NCBI RefSeq assembly: GCF_900637975.1
Contig: NZ_LR134477.1
Coordinates: forward strand, 3,348,001-3,412,000
DNA from: Actinomyces viscosus
Lineage (GTDB): Bacteria; Actinomycetota; Actinomycetes; Actinomycetales; Actinomycetaceae
Direction of reading: 5' to 3'
DNA: 64,000 nucleotides
Position 1 is the first letter of the stretch. Each line of letters starts with the position of its first letter. Positions 33,763-43,165 of the stretch are shown here, piece after piece. The notes under the pieces were generated by a model. That model was not told where the DNA came from. It worked only from the letters and a program-made list of their open reading frames with translations, and made no database searches. The position numbers and the translations under genes were made by a program.

Positions 33763-34005
33763 ATGGCACCGGGCCTTCCCACTTCCCCCAGCGCCTCCGG
33801 CGCCCCCTCGTTCCTCACCGTGGCCGAGGTGGCGGCGATGCTGCGCGTGTCCAAGATGACCGTCTATCGAATGGTGCACTCCGGCGACCTGCCCGCGATG
33901 CAGGTCGGACGTTCCTTCCGGGTCCCCGAGCGCGCCGTTCACGACTACCTGGCCGCAGGGCTGGGTGACTGGGGCCACGACGCGTCGGAGGCGTCAGGGT
34001 CCTAG
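33763..34005 (+). CDS. Excisionase-family (BldC-like) DNA-binding protein
   Basis: This small regulator of 80 residues is almost entirely a MerR/excisionase-type winged helix: FLTVAEVAAMLRVSKMTVYRMVHSGDLPAMQVGRSFRVPERAVHDYLAAGL. Proteins of this form, such as BldC in Streptomyces, bind DNA cooperatively and control development or other programmes. The ATG at 33763 is preferred; an in-frame ATG at 33709 would add 18 unlike residues. It lies just before the bS22 gene, an arrangement common in actinobacteria. Confidence 0.88.
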   Translation: MAPGLPTSPSASGAPSFLTVAEVAAMLRVSKMTVYRMVHSGDLPAMQVGRSFRVPERAVHDYLAAGLGDWGHDASEASGS

Positions 34006-34152
34006 GACCCGCTAGACTCAGGCGGTCACCTGCGTGGTCGGCCGCTGAGCCTCACGCGCCGACCAACCGCCCCATGGCATAACCCTCGCCGGCCTGCCTC
34101 GGCCCGCAGGGAGGGTCTGCGGGCACTACGAAGCGAACTGCGAGGAGATCTC

Positions 34153-34251
34153 ATGGGATCCGTCATCAAGAAGCGCCGCAAGCGCATGGCCAAGAAGAAG
34201 CACCGCAAGCTGCTTCGCAAGACGCGCCACCAGCGTCGCAACAAGAAGTGA
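34153..34251 (+). CDS. Ribosomal protein bS22 (AURKAIP1/COX24 domain)
   Basis: A tiny very basic protein of 32 residues (MGSVIKKRRKRMAKKKHRKL, ending RHQRRNKK). It matches the actinobacterial AURKAIP1/COX24-domain protein seen in mycobacterial 30S subunits as bS22. CGAGGAGATCTC gives a good ribosome site before the ATG. It is easily missed by gene finders because of its size. It sits between the BldC-like gene and murB. Confidence 0.9.
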   Translation: MGSVIKKRRKRMAKKKHRKLLRKTRHQRRNKK

Positions 34252-34356
34252 GGCGAGCGGCCCGTCCGCGCCTCGGGGCTCCGTGCACACCGCTGGTGTG
34301 AGCGGGGCCCTGCTTGTCTCTCATGAGGAACTGACCAGGAAGAGCGGAGACCTCCG

Positions 34357-35652
34357 TTGACCAACGCCGATGACCGCACCCCCGTTGAGACGCCGACCGA
34401 AGCACCGCTCGCGTCGTCGAGCCTGCCGCAGCCGGTGGAGGGCGACTGCACCGTCCCGCTGAGCTCCGACGTCGACCCGTCCGCCTGGCCCGAGCCCGTC
34501 CAGGCCCTGGCCCACGCACCCGGCGCAGGATCCCGGCCGACCAGCCTGGCCGAGCTGACCACCCTGCGCGTGGGCGGCCCCGTGGGCGCCTATGTCGAGG
34601 CCTCCACCCAGAGCGAGCTGACCGAGGCGATCCGCGAGGCCGATGCCGCCGGCACCCCCGTCCTCGTCGTCGGCGGCGGCTCGAACATCATGGCCTCCGA
34701 CGCCGGCTTCGACGGACTCGTCATCCGAGACGCCCGCGCCGAGGTCTCACTCGTCTCGGACTCGATGTGCGGCGGCGTCGAGGTCACGGCCACCGCCGGC
34801 ACCACCTGGGACGACCTGGTGCGCGAGGCCATCGCCAGCCAGTGGGCCGGGTTCGCGCCCCTGTCCGGGATCCCCGGCACCGTCGGGGCCGCCCCGGTGC
34901 AGAACATCGGGGCCTACGGGGCTGAGGTCGCCGAGCTCATCGCCAGCGTGCGAGCCTGGGACCGCCTGCGCAACCGGGTCGTCTGGCTGGCCCTGGGCGA
35001 GCTGGGCCTGGCCTACCGCGACTCCCGCCTCAAGCAGTCCCTCACCGACGCCGAGGTCGGTGGCGGGCGCCTGTGGGGGCCGACCGGACGCTGGGTGGTC
35101 CTCGACGCCACCTTCGCCGTGCGTCAGGGCTCCCTGTCCTCCCGGGTCGCCTACTCCCAGCTGGCCGGCGCCCTCGGCGTCGAGCTGGGCGACCGCGTGC
35201 CCGAGCACGAGCTGCGCGATGCGGTCCTCGAGCTGCGCCGCTCCAAGGGGATGGTCCTGGACGGAGCCGACCACGACACCTGGTCGGCCGGATCCTTCTT
35301 CACCAACCCGATCCTGACCACGGACCAGGCCGAGAGCCTGCCCGAGGACGCCCCCCGCTTCCCGGTGACCGACCACTCCCAGGTGGTGCTCGGCACGAAG
35401 GAGGCCCCCGTCGTCGAGGGGCTGGTCAAGACCAGCGCCGCCTGGCTCATCGACCACGCCGGCTTCACCAAGGGCTTCACCGTGGAGCCCGGGGCGCCGG
35501 CCGGGCTGTCCACCAAGCACGTCCTGGCCCTGACGAACCGGGGCGGCGCCACCGGGGCGGACCTGGCGCGCCTGCGCGACGTGGTCGTCGCCGGCGTTCG
35601 CGAGCGCTACGGCGTCACCCTCGTGCCCGAGCCCGTTCAGGTCGGCTTCTAG
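34357..35652 (+). CDS. murB: UDP-N-acetylmuramate dehydrogenase MurB
   Basis: This cytosolic FAD enzyme reduces UDP-GlcNAc-enolpyruvate to UDP-MurNAc in peptidoglycan synthesis. It has 431 residues, longer than typical because of a roughly 55-residue N-terminal extension before LAELTTLRVGGP. The FAD domain carries VLVVGGGSNIM and PLSGIPGTVGAAPVQNIGAYG. The catalytic serine lies in SAGSFFTNP, and the C-terminal AAWLIDHAGFTKGF is type I-like. The start is TTG at 34357 with GGAG ten bases upstream. A later start inside the extension is possible. Confidence 0.95.
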   Translation: MTNADDRTPVETPTEAPLASSSLPQPVEGDCTVPLSSDVDPSAWPEPVQALAHAPGAGSRPTSLAELTTLRVGGPVGAYVEASTQSELTEAIREADAAGTPVLVVGGGSNIMASDAGFDGLVIRDARAEVSLVSDSMCGGVEVTATAGTTWDDLVREAIASQWAGFAPLSGIPGTVGAAPVQNIGAYGAEVAELIASVRAWDRLRNRVVWLALGELGLAYRDSRLKQSLTDAEVGGGRLWGPTGRWVVLDATFAVRQGSLSSRVAYSQLAGALGVELGDRVPEHELRDAVLELRRSKGMVLDGADHDTWSAGSFFTNPILTTDQAESLPEDAPRFPVTDHSQVVLGTKEAPVVEGLVKTSAAWLIDHAGFTKGFTVEPGAPAGLSTKHVLALTNRGGATGADLARLRDVVVAGVRERYGVTLVPEPVQVGF

Positions 35653-35662
35653 GCTGTGGCGC

Positions 35663-35710
35663 GACAGTCTGCCAGGCGCCGGAGGAGTACCTGAGCGCCT
35701 GCGGACTGTC
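35663..35710. terminator. Hairpin terminator 3' of murB
   Basis: GACAGTC (35663-35669) pairs with GACTGTC (35704-35710), and CAGGCGC (35673-35679) with GCGCCTG (35695-35701). Together they form a two-part stem 10 bp after the murB stop. No T-run follows. Confidence 0.6.
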
Positions 35711-35799
35711 CCGCAAGATCGGCCGCCTGGGCCTCAGGTGAGTCCGCGACGAGCCAGGTACCTGAGCCGGTTACCTCTGGACTTCTCCTGTCGCAGCAC

Positions 35800-36849
35800 C
35801 TAGCGTTTTTCGGCCTCAGGACTCGAGGGCAGGGCGGGCGTCGCCAACCAGGCATCCACCTCGGCCAGCCAGTCCCGCTTGGCGGTCGGGGAGGCCAGGG
35901 AGGCGCGGATCGACCCGCGGGCCAGCTCGGCCAGCTCGGCGTCGTCGCAGCCCAGGGCCCGGGCGATCTCGTACTGGTTGACGAGCCTGGACTGGAAGAG
36001 CAGCGGGTCGTCGGCGCTCAGGGCGATCTGCGCACCGTGGCTCATGAGTATGCGCAGGGGGACGTCGTCGGTGCTGTGGTAGACGCCCAGGCTCACGTTG
36101 GAGGCCGGGCAGACCTCGAGGCTGATGCCGGAGGCGACGATCTCATCGAGCAGCGCGGGCTCCTCGCCGGCGCGCACCCCGTGGCCCAGGCGCGTGGGGC
36201 CGAGCGCTGAGACGACCTCTCGAAGGTGATCGGGCCCCAGGAGCTCGCCGCCGTGGGGCATGGAGGCGAGCCCGCCCCGACGGGCGATGGCGAAGGCCCG
36301 CTCCCAGGAGGAGGTCTGCCCGGCGCGCTCGTCGTTGGACAGGCCGAAGCCGACCACCTCGCCCGGCTGGTCCCCGGCGTAGCGCACCGCCAGACGCGCG
36401 AGCGTGCGGGCATCCAGCGGGTGGCGCATCCGGGACGCCGCCACGATGACGGCCACCTCCACGCCGGTCAGAGCCGTGGCCTGCTTGGCGGCGTCGAGAA
36501 TGATCTCCAGGGCGGGGGTGATCCCACCGACGAAGGGGGCGTAGCTGGTCGGGTCGACCTGGATCTCCAGGCGGCGCGAGCCCTCGGACGCGTCATCCAT
36601 CGCCGCCTCCAGGACGATGCGGCGCATGACCTCCTCGGTGCGTACCAGGGCCCGGGCGGTGTCGTAGGCGCGCTGGAAGCGGAACCAGCCGCGCCGGTCG
36701 GCGGGCACGCGCAGGGGGTCTCCGTCCAGGAAGCTGGAGGGCAGGCGCGTGCGCGTGGAGGAGGCCAGCTCGATGAGGGTGTCCAGGCGCATCGAACCCG
36801 TGAAGTGCAGGTGCAGGTGCGCTTTGGGTAGGGCGGCGAGGTCGCGCAT
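35800..36849 (-). CDS. add: Adenosine deaminase-family protein
   Basis: This metal-dependent amidohydrolase has 349 residues and deaminates adenosine (or adenine) in purine salvage. Metal and catalytic motifs are HLHLHFTGS near the N-terminus (about 11-19), MPHGGE (the HAGE-type proton-shuttle glutamate), LGHGVRA and SADDPLLF. It starts MRDLAALPKAHLHLH. It is divergent from the APH-type kinase gene, with 139 bp between. Substrate choice among adenosine-like compounds cannot be settled by sequence. Confidence 0.93.
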   Translation of the reverse strand: MRDLAALPKAHLHLHFTGSMRLDTLIELASSTRTRLPSSFLDGDPLRVPADRRGWFRFQRAYDTARALVRTEEVMRRIVLEAAMDDASEGSRRLEIQVDPTSYAPFVGGITPALEIILDAAKQATALTGVEVAVIVAASRMRHPLDARTLARLAVRYAGDQPGEVVGFGLSNDERAGQTSSWERAFAIARRGGLASMPHGGELLGPDHLREVVSALGPTRLGHGVRAGEEPALLDEIVASGISLEVCPASNVSLGVYHSTDDVPLRILMSHGAQIALSADDPLLFQSRLVNQYEIARALGCDDAELAELARGSIRASLASPTAKRDWLAEVDAWLATPALPSSPEAEKR

Positions 36850-36988
36850 GGGTGGATTCTTCCACGTTCCTGCTGATCGCCTCGCCCGCGACAGTCTTCA
36901 GCAGGGCAGGCGGGCTCTTCCGCTGTTGCCGAACACCGGAGGTCGATTTAGCGGCGAACCATCAGGTGGGTGGGGCACACTAACTGTT

Positions 36989-38236
36989 ATGAACCACTCG
37001 TCGGCGTCCCAGGAGCCCGAGGAGGTGGCTCTGCTGACGGGGCCGCGCGCCGCGTCCGTGCTCTCCGCCGCCCTCGCCCCGGCCGGCCAGCGCCTGGCCA
37101 GCTGGGAGGTCCACTCAGTCCACCACCGTCCGGGAGCAGGCGTGTCCGTGGGGTACACGGCGGTTGTCGTCGCCCCCAACGGTCGCTCCACCACCGAGTA
37201 CCTGTGCGCCACAACGGCCCGCCTGTCCAACCCGCACGCACCGGGTCTGACCCGGGTGGCCCCCACTGGCGGGGACGGTCCCGCGGTCCACGTGTGGCGC
37301 CACCCGGCCGACCCTGAGCTGCCGGGCCTGGTGGTGGCCTGCACGCCATCGCTGCTCTCCGCCCGAATCGGCACCCAGGTCAAGGCCACCATGGTCGCCT
37401 ACCGGCCTACACGCCGAGCCGTTGTGCGCGCCACCTTCCCGGATGAGACCACCGCTTACGCCAAGGTGCTGCGCCCGAGCCAGGCCCCGTCCTTTGCTCA
37501 GCGTCACCGCCTGCTGACGGCCTCTGGCGTGCCGGCGCCCGAGGTCCTGCGCGAGGACCCCGATGGTCTCGTCCTGCTGTCCACCGGTCGAGGCGTGGCC
37601 CTGTCCGGCCTGCTGTCCCAGGGCATGAGCGTCTCGCGCAGCGAGCGTGTCTTCAACGGCCTCATCTCCCTGCTGGACGCGCTGCCGGCCAGCGCCATGC
37701 AGCTGCCCGCGCACGCCGCCTGGTCCGAGCGGGCCCGCCACTACGCGCACGCCGCCGCCACGGTCCTGCCCGAGCACGCCGCCCGCGCCCGGGCCGTGGC
37801 CGAGGGGGTCGAGCAGCTCATGGCCGCTTCCGACGCCGGCCGTCCGGTCCCGGTCCACGGCGACTTCTACGAGGCGAACGTCCTCATGGAGGGTGAGGCC
37901 GTCACCAGCCTGCTCGACGTCGACTCCCTGGGGCCCGGCTACCGCGTCGACGACCTGGCCTGTCTGCTGGGGCATGTCAGCGTTCTGGACCACCTGGCGC
38001 CGGCCTCCTACCCGAAGCTCCGCCCGATTCTGGAGACCTGGACCCGCATGGCCGAGCAGCAGGTGGACCCGGTCTCGCTGCGGGCCCGCTGCGCCGGTGT
38101 GGTCCTGTCCCTGGTGGCCGGGGCCCGTCGCGAGGACGGCGGCCCGTGGCGTCCTGACGCAGAGGGGCGCCTGGCTCGCGCTGAGACCTGGCTCGCGCAG
38201 GGCCGTGAGATCCAGGCCCGCCGCGGGGCCCACTGA
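36989..38236 (+). CDS. APH-type phosphotransferase
   Basis: This aminoglycoside-phosphotransferase-fold kinase has 415 residues. It carries the catalytic loop VPVHGDFYEANVL and the metal-binding aspartate in LLDVDSLGPG. The N-terminal 160 residues (double beta-sheet, HVWRHPADPELPGL) are less typical. Relatives phosphorylate sugars, choline-like compounds or antibiotics, and nothing nearby points to a substrate. TAACTG directly before the ATG at 36989 and the lack of a Shine-Dalgarno suggest a leaderless transcript. Confidence 0.8.
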   Translation: MNHSSASQEPEEVALLTGPRAASVLSAALAPAGQRLASWEVHSVHHRPGAGVSVGYTAVVVAPNGRSTTEYLCATTARLSNPHAPGLTRVAPTGGDGPAVHVWRHPADPELPGLVVACTPSLLSARIGTQVKATMVAYRPTRRAVVRATFPDETTAYAKVLRPSQAPSFAQRHRLLTASGVPAPEVLREDPDGLVLLSTGRGVALSGLLSQGMSVSRSERVFNGLISLLDALPASAMQLPAHAAWSERARHYAHAAATVLPEHAARARAVAEGVEQLMAASDAGRPVPVHGDFYEANVLMEGEAVTSLLDVDSLGPGYRVDDLACLLGHVSVLDHLAPASYPKLRPILETWTRMAEQQVDPVSLRARCAGVVLSLVAGARREDGGPWRPDAEGRLARAETWLAQGREIQARRGAH

Positions 38237-38256
38237 GCTTGCGCCGAGCGTTCCCT

Positions 38257-38325
38257 CCGAGCCGGGCATTCTTCGCGGTGCCCCACAGAAATTCTGTCGG
38301 TCTCGGCGAAGAATGCCCGGCTCGA
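38257..38325. repeat. 69-bp palindromic element, copy 2
   Basis: The arms 38258-38276 and 38306-38324 pair perfectly over 19 bp (CGAGCCGGGCATTCTTCGC and complement). Inside is a small ACAGA/TCTGT hairpin. It lies between two convergent genes and is nearly identical to copy 3 in its loop. It has the same length and arm ends as copy 1. Confidence 0.85.
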
Positions 38326-38330
38326 GGCGA

Positions 38331-39455
38331 TCAGAAGCTGACGTGCGACTCCCTGGAGATGGTGAATCCGCGTCCGGTGATCGTGTTCCAGCACGTCATC
38401 CCCTTGGACTGCGACGTGCAGGCGTAGTCGGAGAAGACCGTGGTCTCTCCGTACTGGAGCGTGTGGAAGGTGTCGCCCGGTTGCCCCAGGTACTCCTCAC
38501 CGCAGCGAACCTCGGTTCTGCCGGCCAGCGCCACGATGGAGAACTCTCGTTCGGCACAGTCCTGCATCCCCGAGGATGCGTAGCTTCTGTCCAAGATGGA
38601 GCAACCGACTCCTTCGTCGTAGAGGACGCAGGAGATGTTCTTCGACGGGGTGTCCACATACTGGTAGGAGTAGGTCTTGGTCTGCGTGGGAAGAGTCGGA
38701 CCGCTGGGTGGCGGTGCCGCCTCTGCTTCGGCGGTGGTCTCGTTGGCGAGCCCGGCGCTGGGCTGGGGCGCCTGCTCCGCTGATGTGCCCTCGGTCCGGG
38801 CGGGTGCGGCGCTGACGGAAGGTGCACCATCCGCGTTCGTCTCCGACTGCCGGCTCCGGTTCGCCAGCAGCATGCCGGCGAAGGTCCCGGCAGCGGCGAC
38901 GACAAGGACCAGTGTGATGACGAGAGCGGTGATCAGCCCCGTGTGAGACCTGGGGCGGGACTCGGGGCTCGGCGCCGGAGGACTGGCAGGCGGTGCTGGG
39001 GCCGGAGCGGTCGGTGGCGCTGGAGCACGCCCTGGAACCGGTCGGCTCGGCGCTGATGCCGGCGACGGGTGCATCGCCGTCGGAGGCATCGCCGGCGAGG
39101 TGCCCAGCACTGCGGTCGGCGGGTCCGTCGTCGGCATCGTCCCTGCGGGCACCGCTGTGTACGGCGAGATGCTGTAGTCGGCGGTTGAGGCCGAGGGCAT
39201 GGCCGCGGTCTCCGCAGTCCTGAGCCTTCCCGATCCGGATGCGGTTGCCGCGCTTGCTGGGGACGCGGGTGACACCTGAGGCAGGTCCCCCGAGCCCATC
39301 TGGAGAACCCGTTCACGCAGTACCGCGGGAACAGCGGGATTGGCGGCGACAGCGGGCCGCAGCTCGGGAAAGGCCCTGGCGAGGTACTCGAGCACCTCGG
39401 GCTCGGTACTGGGATCGCTGGCACGACGTTCATCGTCGGGAGTGTGAGCAGGCAC
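38331..39455 (-). CDS. Membrane protein with variant leucine-rich start and DUF6636-like domain
   Basis: Domain order in the 374-residue protein is as follows. An N-terminal helical repeat of the variant leucine-rich type (about 20-52; PEVLEYLARAFPELRPAVAANP) comes first. A Pro/Ala/Ser-rich linker to about 170 and one membrane helix (LITALVITLVLVVAAAGTFAGMLLA) follow. After an acidic linker comes an extracytoplasmic domain with six cysteines (NISCVLYDEGVGC ... DC ... RC ... YACTSQSKGMTCW ... GRGFTISRES), which fits DUF6636 by eye. The start is GTG with TATCAT seven bases before it, another possible leaderless promoter. Function unknown. Confidence 0.75.
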   Translation of the reverse strand: MPAHTPDDERRASDPSTEPEVLEYLARAFPELRPAVAANPAVPAVLRERVLQMGSGDLPQVSPASPASAATASGSGRLRTAETAAMPSASTADYSISPYTAVPAGTMPTTDPPTAVLGTSPAMPPTAMHPSPASAPSRPVPGRAPAPPTAPAPAPPASPPAPSPESRPRSHTGLITALVITLVLVVAAAGTFAGMLLANRSRQSETNADGAPSVSAAPARTEGTSAEQAPQPSAGLANETTAEAEAAPPPSGPTLPTQTKTYSYQYVDTPSKNISCVLYDEGVGCSILDRSYASSGMQDCAEREFSIVALAGRTEVRCGEEYLGQPGDTFHTLQYGETTVFSDYACTSQSKGMTCWNTITGRGFTISRESHVSF

Positions 39456-39519
39456 AAATTGAATGATAAATCCCGCAATGAGGCGGATGACCCGCCCGCA
39501 ACCACATTGGTATCAAACG

Positions 39520-39588
39520 CCGAGCCGGGCATTGTTCGCGGGGCCCCACAGAAAATCTGTCGGTCTCGGCGAAGAATGCCCGGCTCGG
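39520..39588. repeat. 69-bp palindromic element, copy 3
   Basis: Arms of 20 bases (39520-39539 and 39569-39588) pair with one mismatch. The inner part (CCCACAGAAAATCTGTCGG) is almost the same as copy 2. It lies 17 bp past the stop of the minus-strand aminotransferase gene, matching the placement of copy 1 behind tkt. Confidence 0.85.
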
Positions 39589-39605
39589 GAGACTCGGGAG
39601 AGTCG

Positions 39606-40820
39606 TCAGTCGACCTCGGCCAGCAGCGTCTGGATCCGGCCCACGCCCTCGGCCAGGTCGTCGTCGCCCAGCGCGTAGGACAGTCGCAGGAATCCGGAGG
39701 GCCCGAAGGCCTCGCCGGGAACGACGGCGACCTCGGCGTGCTCCAGGATGAGCCCGGCCAGCGTGGCCGAGCTGTCGATCTCGGTGCCGCGCAGCGTGCG
39801 CCCGAGCAGCCCCTCGATGCTGGGGTAGGCGTAGAAGGCGCCCCGCGGAACGGGCACGGTCAGCCCCTCGATCTGCGAGAGCATCTCAACCATGGTGCGC
39901 CGACGCCGGTCGAAGGCCGTGCGCATCTGCTCGACGGCGGCCAGGTCCCCGCTCACGGCCGCCAGCGCCGCGCGCTGCGAGACGTTCGCGACGTTGGAGG
40001 TCAGGTGGGACTGGAAGTTGGTGGCCGCCTTGATGACGTCGCTCGGCCCGATCATCCAGCCCACGCGCCATCCGGTCATGGCGTAGGTCTTGGCCACGCC
40101 GTTGAGGACGATCGTCTGCTCGGCCAGCTCGGGAACCAGCTTGACGACGTGCGCGGCCTGGGCGCCGTCGTAGAGGAGGTGCTCGTAGATCTCGTCGGTG
40201 ATGACCCAGATGCCGTGCTCCAGGGCCCACTGGCCGATGGCGGTCAGCTCCTCGGGCGTGTACACCGAGCCGGTGGGGTTCGACGGCGAGCACAGCAGCA
40301 GCACCTTGGTGCGCTCCGTGCGGGCCGCCTCGAGCTGGTCGACGCTGACCTTGTAGTCCTGGTCGGCGCCGGCGAAGACCTCCACGGTGGTGCCCCCGGC
40401 CAGGGCGATGGCCTCGGGGTAGGTGGTCCAGTAGGGCGCGGGCAGCAGGACCTCGTCACCGGGATCGACGAGCGCGGCGAAGGCCTGGAAGACGGCCTGC
40501 TTGCCACCGTTGGTGACCAGGACGTCGTCGGGGGAGACCTCGTAGCCGGAGTCGCGCAGCGTCTTGGCGGCAATGGCCTCGCGCAGGACCGGCAGGCCCT
40601 TGGCGGGGGAGTACTTGTGGTTGGCCGGGTCCTTCGCGGCGGCGACGGCGGCCTCGACGATGTAGTCCGGCGTGGGGAAGTCGGGCTCTCCGGCGCCGAA
40701 GCCGATGACCGGGCGGCCGGCGGCCTTGAGGGCCTTGGCCTTGGCGTCGACGGCCAGGGTGGCGGACGGGGCGATGGCGGACAGTCGGGCGGAAACACGG
40801 TGTGTGGGTGCAGGTGTCAC
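39606..40820 (-). CDS. aspC: Aspartate-type pyridoxal-phosphate aminotransferase
   Basis: This class I aminotransferase has 404 residues and interconverts aspartate/2-oxoglutarate and oxaloacetate/glutamate (family Ib). Visible are [61 protein letters not shown], the PLP lysine in [15 protein letters not shown] and FLRLSYA near the end. The start GTG (40818-40820) leads directly into [14 protein letters not shown], as in close relatives. No ribosome site is visible. The tRNA-Trp gene is divergent. A 69-bp palindrome follows its stop. Confidence 0.93.
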   Translation of the reverse strand: MTPAPTHRVSARLSAIAPSATLAVDAKAKALKAAGRPVIGFGAGEPDFPTPDYIVEAAVAAAKDPANHKYSPAKGLPVLREAIAAKTLRDSGYEVSPDDVLVTNGGKQAVFQAFAALVDPGDEVLLPAPYWTTYPEAIALAGGTTVEVFAGADQDYKVSVDQLEAARTERTKVLLLCSPSNPTGSVYTPEELTAIGQWALEHGIWVITDEIYEHLLYDGAQAAHVVKLVPELAEQTIVLNGVAKTYAMTGWRVGWMIGPSDVIKAATNFQSHLTSNVANVSQRAALAAVSGDLAAVEQMRTAFDRRRRTMVEMLSQIEGLTVPVPRGAFYAYPSIEGLLGRTLRGTEIDSSATLAGLILEHAEVAVVPGEAFGPSGFLRLSYALGDDDLAEGVGRIQTLLAEVD

Positions 40821-40975
40821 GCGACTATGGTCCCACGGCCCATGAAACCTGCATGTCGAAAACGCGCCTGCCCGGTGACTCGTCCGCATGTGACGCGGCG
40901 GGTTCAGCGTGGCGCACCCCACGGCCTGCGGTTACCGCAAATGTCTGCGCGTGTGGCAGACTAGATCACCGCTGA

Positions 40976-41048
40976 AGGGCAGTGGCGCAATTGGTAGCGC
41001 ACCGGTCTCCAAAACCGGCGGTTGTGGGTTCGAGTCCCGCCTGCCCTG
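40976..41048 (+). tRNA. trnW: tRNA-Trp (CCA)
   Basis: This is a complete cloverleaf of 73 bases with 7-bp acceptor stem AGGGCAG/CTGCCCT. The D arm contains GGTAGCGC, the anticodon stem CCGGT/ACCGG flanks CTCCAAA (anticodon CCA), and the T arm contains GGGTTCGAGTCCC. The CCA end is not encoded. tRNA-Trp directly upstream of secE-nusG is a classic bacterial arrangement. Confidence 0.98.
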
Positions 41049-41144
41049 CTGAGAACGGCGGATCTGTCGGGAGATCCCGTCGGTTTCGTCTTCTCCCCGC
41101 TGTGCGGGAACTGACCTGACCGTCGACCCTGAGGACCCAGATTC

Positions 41145-41381
41145 ATGAGCGAGAGCGCACGCGCCGCGGCAGGCAAGCCGGACAGGAAGCGCGGCTTCTT
41201 CGGGCGCATCGCCCTGTTCATCCGCCAGGTCATTGACGAGCTGCGCAAGGTTGTCTGGCCCACCATGAATGAGTTGTGGACCTACTTCACAGTGGTCGTC
41301 GTCTTCATCATCGCCATCATGGCCTTCACCGGGGTACTGGACTTCGCCTTCAACCGGGCCGTCATGTGGCTCTTCGCCTGA
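41145..41381 (+). CDS. secE: Preprotein translocase subunit SecE
   Basis: The 78-residue single-helix clamp of the SecYEG channel has the amphipathic FIRQVIDELRKVVWPTMNELWTYF segment followed by one membrane helix (VVVVFIIAIMAFTGVLDFAF). It has the short form usual in Gram-positive bacteria. It is followed by nusG after 132 bp. Confidence 0.97.
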   Translation: MSESARAAAGKPDRKRGFFGRIALFIRQVIDELRKVVWPTMNELWTYFTVVVVFIIAIMAFTGVLDFAFNRAVMWLFA

Positions 41382-41513
41382 CGGCCGGGCTTCGACGGCC
41401 GCACCCTCATCGTGGGCGGCCGGTTTCGGCCCTGACCACTTCTCTCACTGCCGCTGCTCCTTGCGCGGCCCGTCGCATCCGCTCGTCTCACGCCACTGGA
41501 AAGCAGGTACACC

Positions 41514-42383
41514 ATGTCTGAGGATGTCTCCTCGCAGACCACCCCCGACGACGCCGAGGTCCTCGCCTCGCTGGTCGCCGACAGCGCTGACGGTGCAGTC
41601 GAGGCCGTTGAGACTGACGAGGTCGTCGAGGTGGCCGAGGCTGAGGCCGTCGACGCTGTTGCGAGCGATGAGGTCGTCGAGGTGGCCGAGGCCGAGCCGG
41701 CGGAGGTGGTCGAGGAGGCCGCCGTCGTCGACCCGCTGGCCGAATTCCGCCGCCAGATGTCGGTGCTGCCGGGCCAGTGGTACGTCCTGCACACCTACTC
41801 CGGCTACGAGCGCCGCGTGGCCACCGACATCATGGCCCGCGCCGAGAACTTCGAGGTCGAGGACTACATCTTCGACGCCACCGTCCCCATGGAGACGGTC
41901 ATCGAGATCAAGAACGGCAACAAGAAGAAGGAAGTCTCCCGGGTGCGCATCCCCGGCTACGTGTTCGTGCGCATGGACCTGGATGACCCGGAGACCTCCG
42001 ACAAGGTGTGGCGCACCATCAAGGACACCCCGGCCGTCACCGGCTTCGTGGGGGACCGCTACAACCCGGTGCCGCTGACCTTCGAGGAGGCCGTCGCCCA
42101 GCTCGGCCCCACCCCCGAGGAGATCGCCGCCAAGGAGGCCGCGGCCGCCGAGGCCACCGCCCCCGAGTCCGGCTCCGGCACCCAGATCGCCACCGGTGGC
42201 CAGGTCTTCGAGGTCGCCTTCGAGGTCGGCGAGTCCGTCATCGTCACCGACGGCCCCTTCGAGTCCCTGCCGGCCACGATCTCCGAGATCCACCCCGAGA
42301 CCCAGAAGCTCCAGGTGCTCATCTCCCTGTTCGGCCGCGACACCCCGGCCGAGCTCTCCTTCACCCAGGTCGCCAAGATCTGA
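41514..42383 (+). CDS. nusG: Transcription termination/antitermination protein NusG
   Basis: NusG binds RNA polymerase and links it to Rho or the ribosome. It has 289 residues, against about 180 in E. coli. The NGN domain begins at [18 protein letters not shown] (about 89), and a KOW domain closes the protein ([24 protein letters not shown]...). The extra N-terminal roughly 75 residues are acidic and contain a repeated [10 protein letters not shown] unit. Such acidic extensions are common in actinobacterial NusG. Confidence 0.97.
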   Translation: MSEDVSSQTTPDDAEVLASLVADSADGAVEAVETDEVVEVAEAEAVDAVASDEVVEVAEAEPAEVVEEAAVVDPLAEFRRQMSVLPGQWYVLHTYSGYERRVATDIMARAENFEVEDYIFDATVPMETVIEIKNGNKKKEVSRVRIPGYVFVRMDLDDPETSDKVWRTIKDTPAVTGFVGDRYNPVPLTFEEAVAQLGPTPEEIAAKEAAAAEATAPESGSGTQIATGGQVFEVAFEVGESVIVTDGPFESLPATISEIHPETQKLQVLISLFGRDTPAELSFTQVAKI

Positions 42384-42486
42384 GGCTGACGGCTCCCGTC
42401 ATCCGCCGTGGCCCGACGACGCGCACCCTGCGCCGTCGGGCCGCCGGCCGCCCGGACAAGCGGGCCCGGTACCGTACGGGAGCCGC

Positions 42487-42513
42487 GTATCACAGGGCGA
42501 TGTCCTGTGATAC
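42487..42513 (+). promoter_or_regulatory. Hairpin in the nusG-rplK gap
   Basis: GTATCACAGG (42487-42496) pairs perfectly with CCTGTGATAC (42504-42513) across 7 bases. It lies about 100 bp past nusG and 120 bp before rplK. It may be a partial terminator or part of the rplK leader; the L1-binding site of rplKA leaders is not clearly recognisable. Confidence 0.5.
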
Positions 42514-42636
42514 CGCGCACCGGGCGCCCTGAGTGGCTCCGTGGAGGGCTACGATGAGCGCTTGTGCGTGCGTATGCACCCACGGCTGCACGGCAGGCGT
42601 GCAGCACATCCGGACAAGTAAGAAGGACCCATACCT

Positions 42637-43068
42637 ATGGCCCCTAAGAAGAAGGTCGCCGGGCTGATCAAGCTCCAGATCCAGGCCGGCCAGGCCAACC
42701 CCGCACCGCCGATTGGCCCCGCCCTGGGTGCCCACGGCGTCAACATCATGGAGTTCTGCAAGGCGTACAACGCGGCGACCGAGTCGCAGCGCGGCAACGT
42801 CATCCCCGTGGAGATCACCGTCTACGAGGACCGCTCCTTCACCTTCATCACCAAGACCCCGCCGGCCGCCGAGCTCATCAAGAAGGCCGCGGGTATCCCC
42901 AAGGGCTCCGCCACCCCCCACACCGTGAAGGTGGCCTCCCTGACCCAGGATCAGGTGCGTGAGATCGCCGAGTCCAAGATGCCCGACCTCAACGCCAACG
43001 ACCTCGACGCCGCCGCCAAGATCATCGCCGGCACCGCCCGCTCCATGGGCATCACCGTCGAGGCCTGA
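42637..43068 (+). CDS. rplK: 50S ribosomal protein L11
   Basis: The 143-residue protein starts [38 protein letters not shown]. The proline-rich N-terminal domain contacts factors and the C-terminal domain binds 23S rRNA. It forms the GTPase-associated centre and is the target region of thiopeptides. It is followed by rplA after 97 bp. Confidence 0.99.
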   Translation: MAPKKKVAGLIKLQIQAGQANPAPPIGPALGAHGVNIMEFCKAYNAATESQRGNVIPVEITVYEDRSFTFITKTPPAAELIKKAAGIPKGSATPHTVKVASLTQDQVREIAESKMPDLNANDLDAAAKIIAGTARSMGITVEA

Positions 43069-43165
43069 GGCACTCGCCGAATAGCCGGCTCTCTCAACTC
43101 AACCCCATACGAAACCGTGGAAGGGCCTCGCGCGGCCCGAACACCACGACTGCAAGGAGAAGCAG

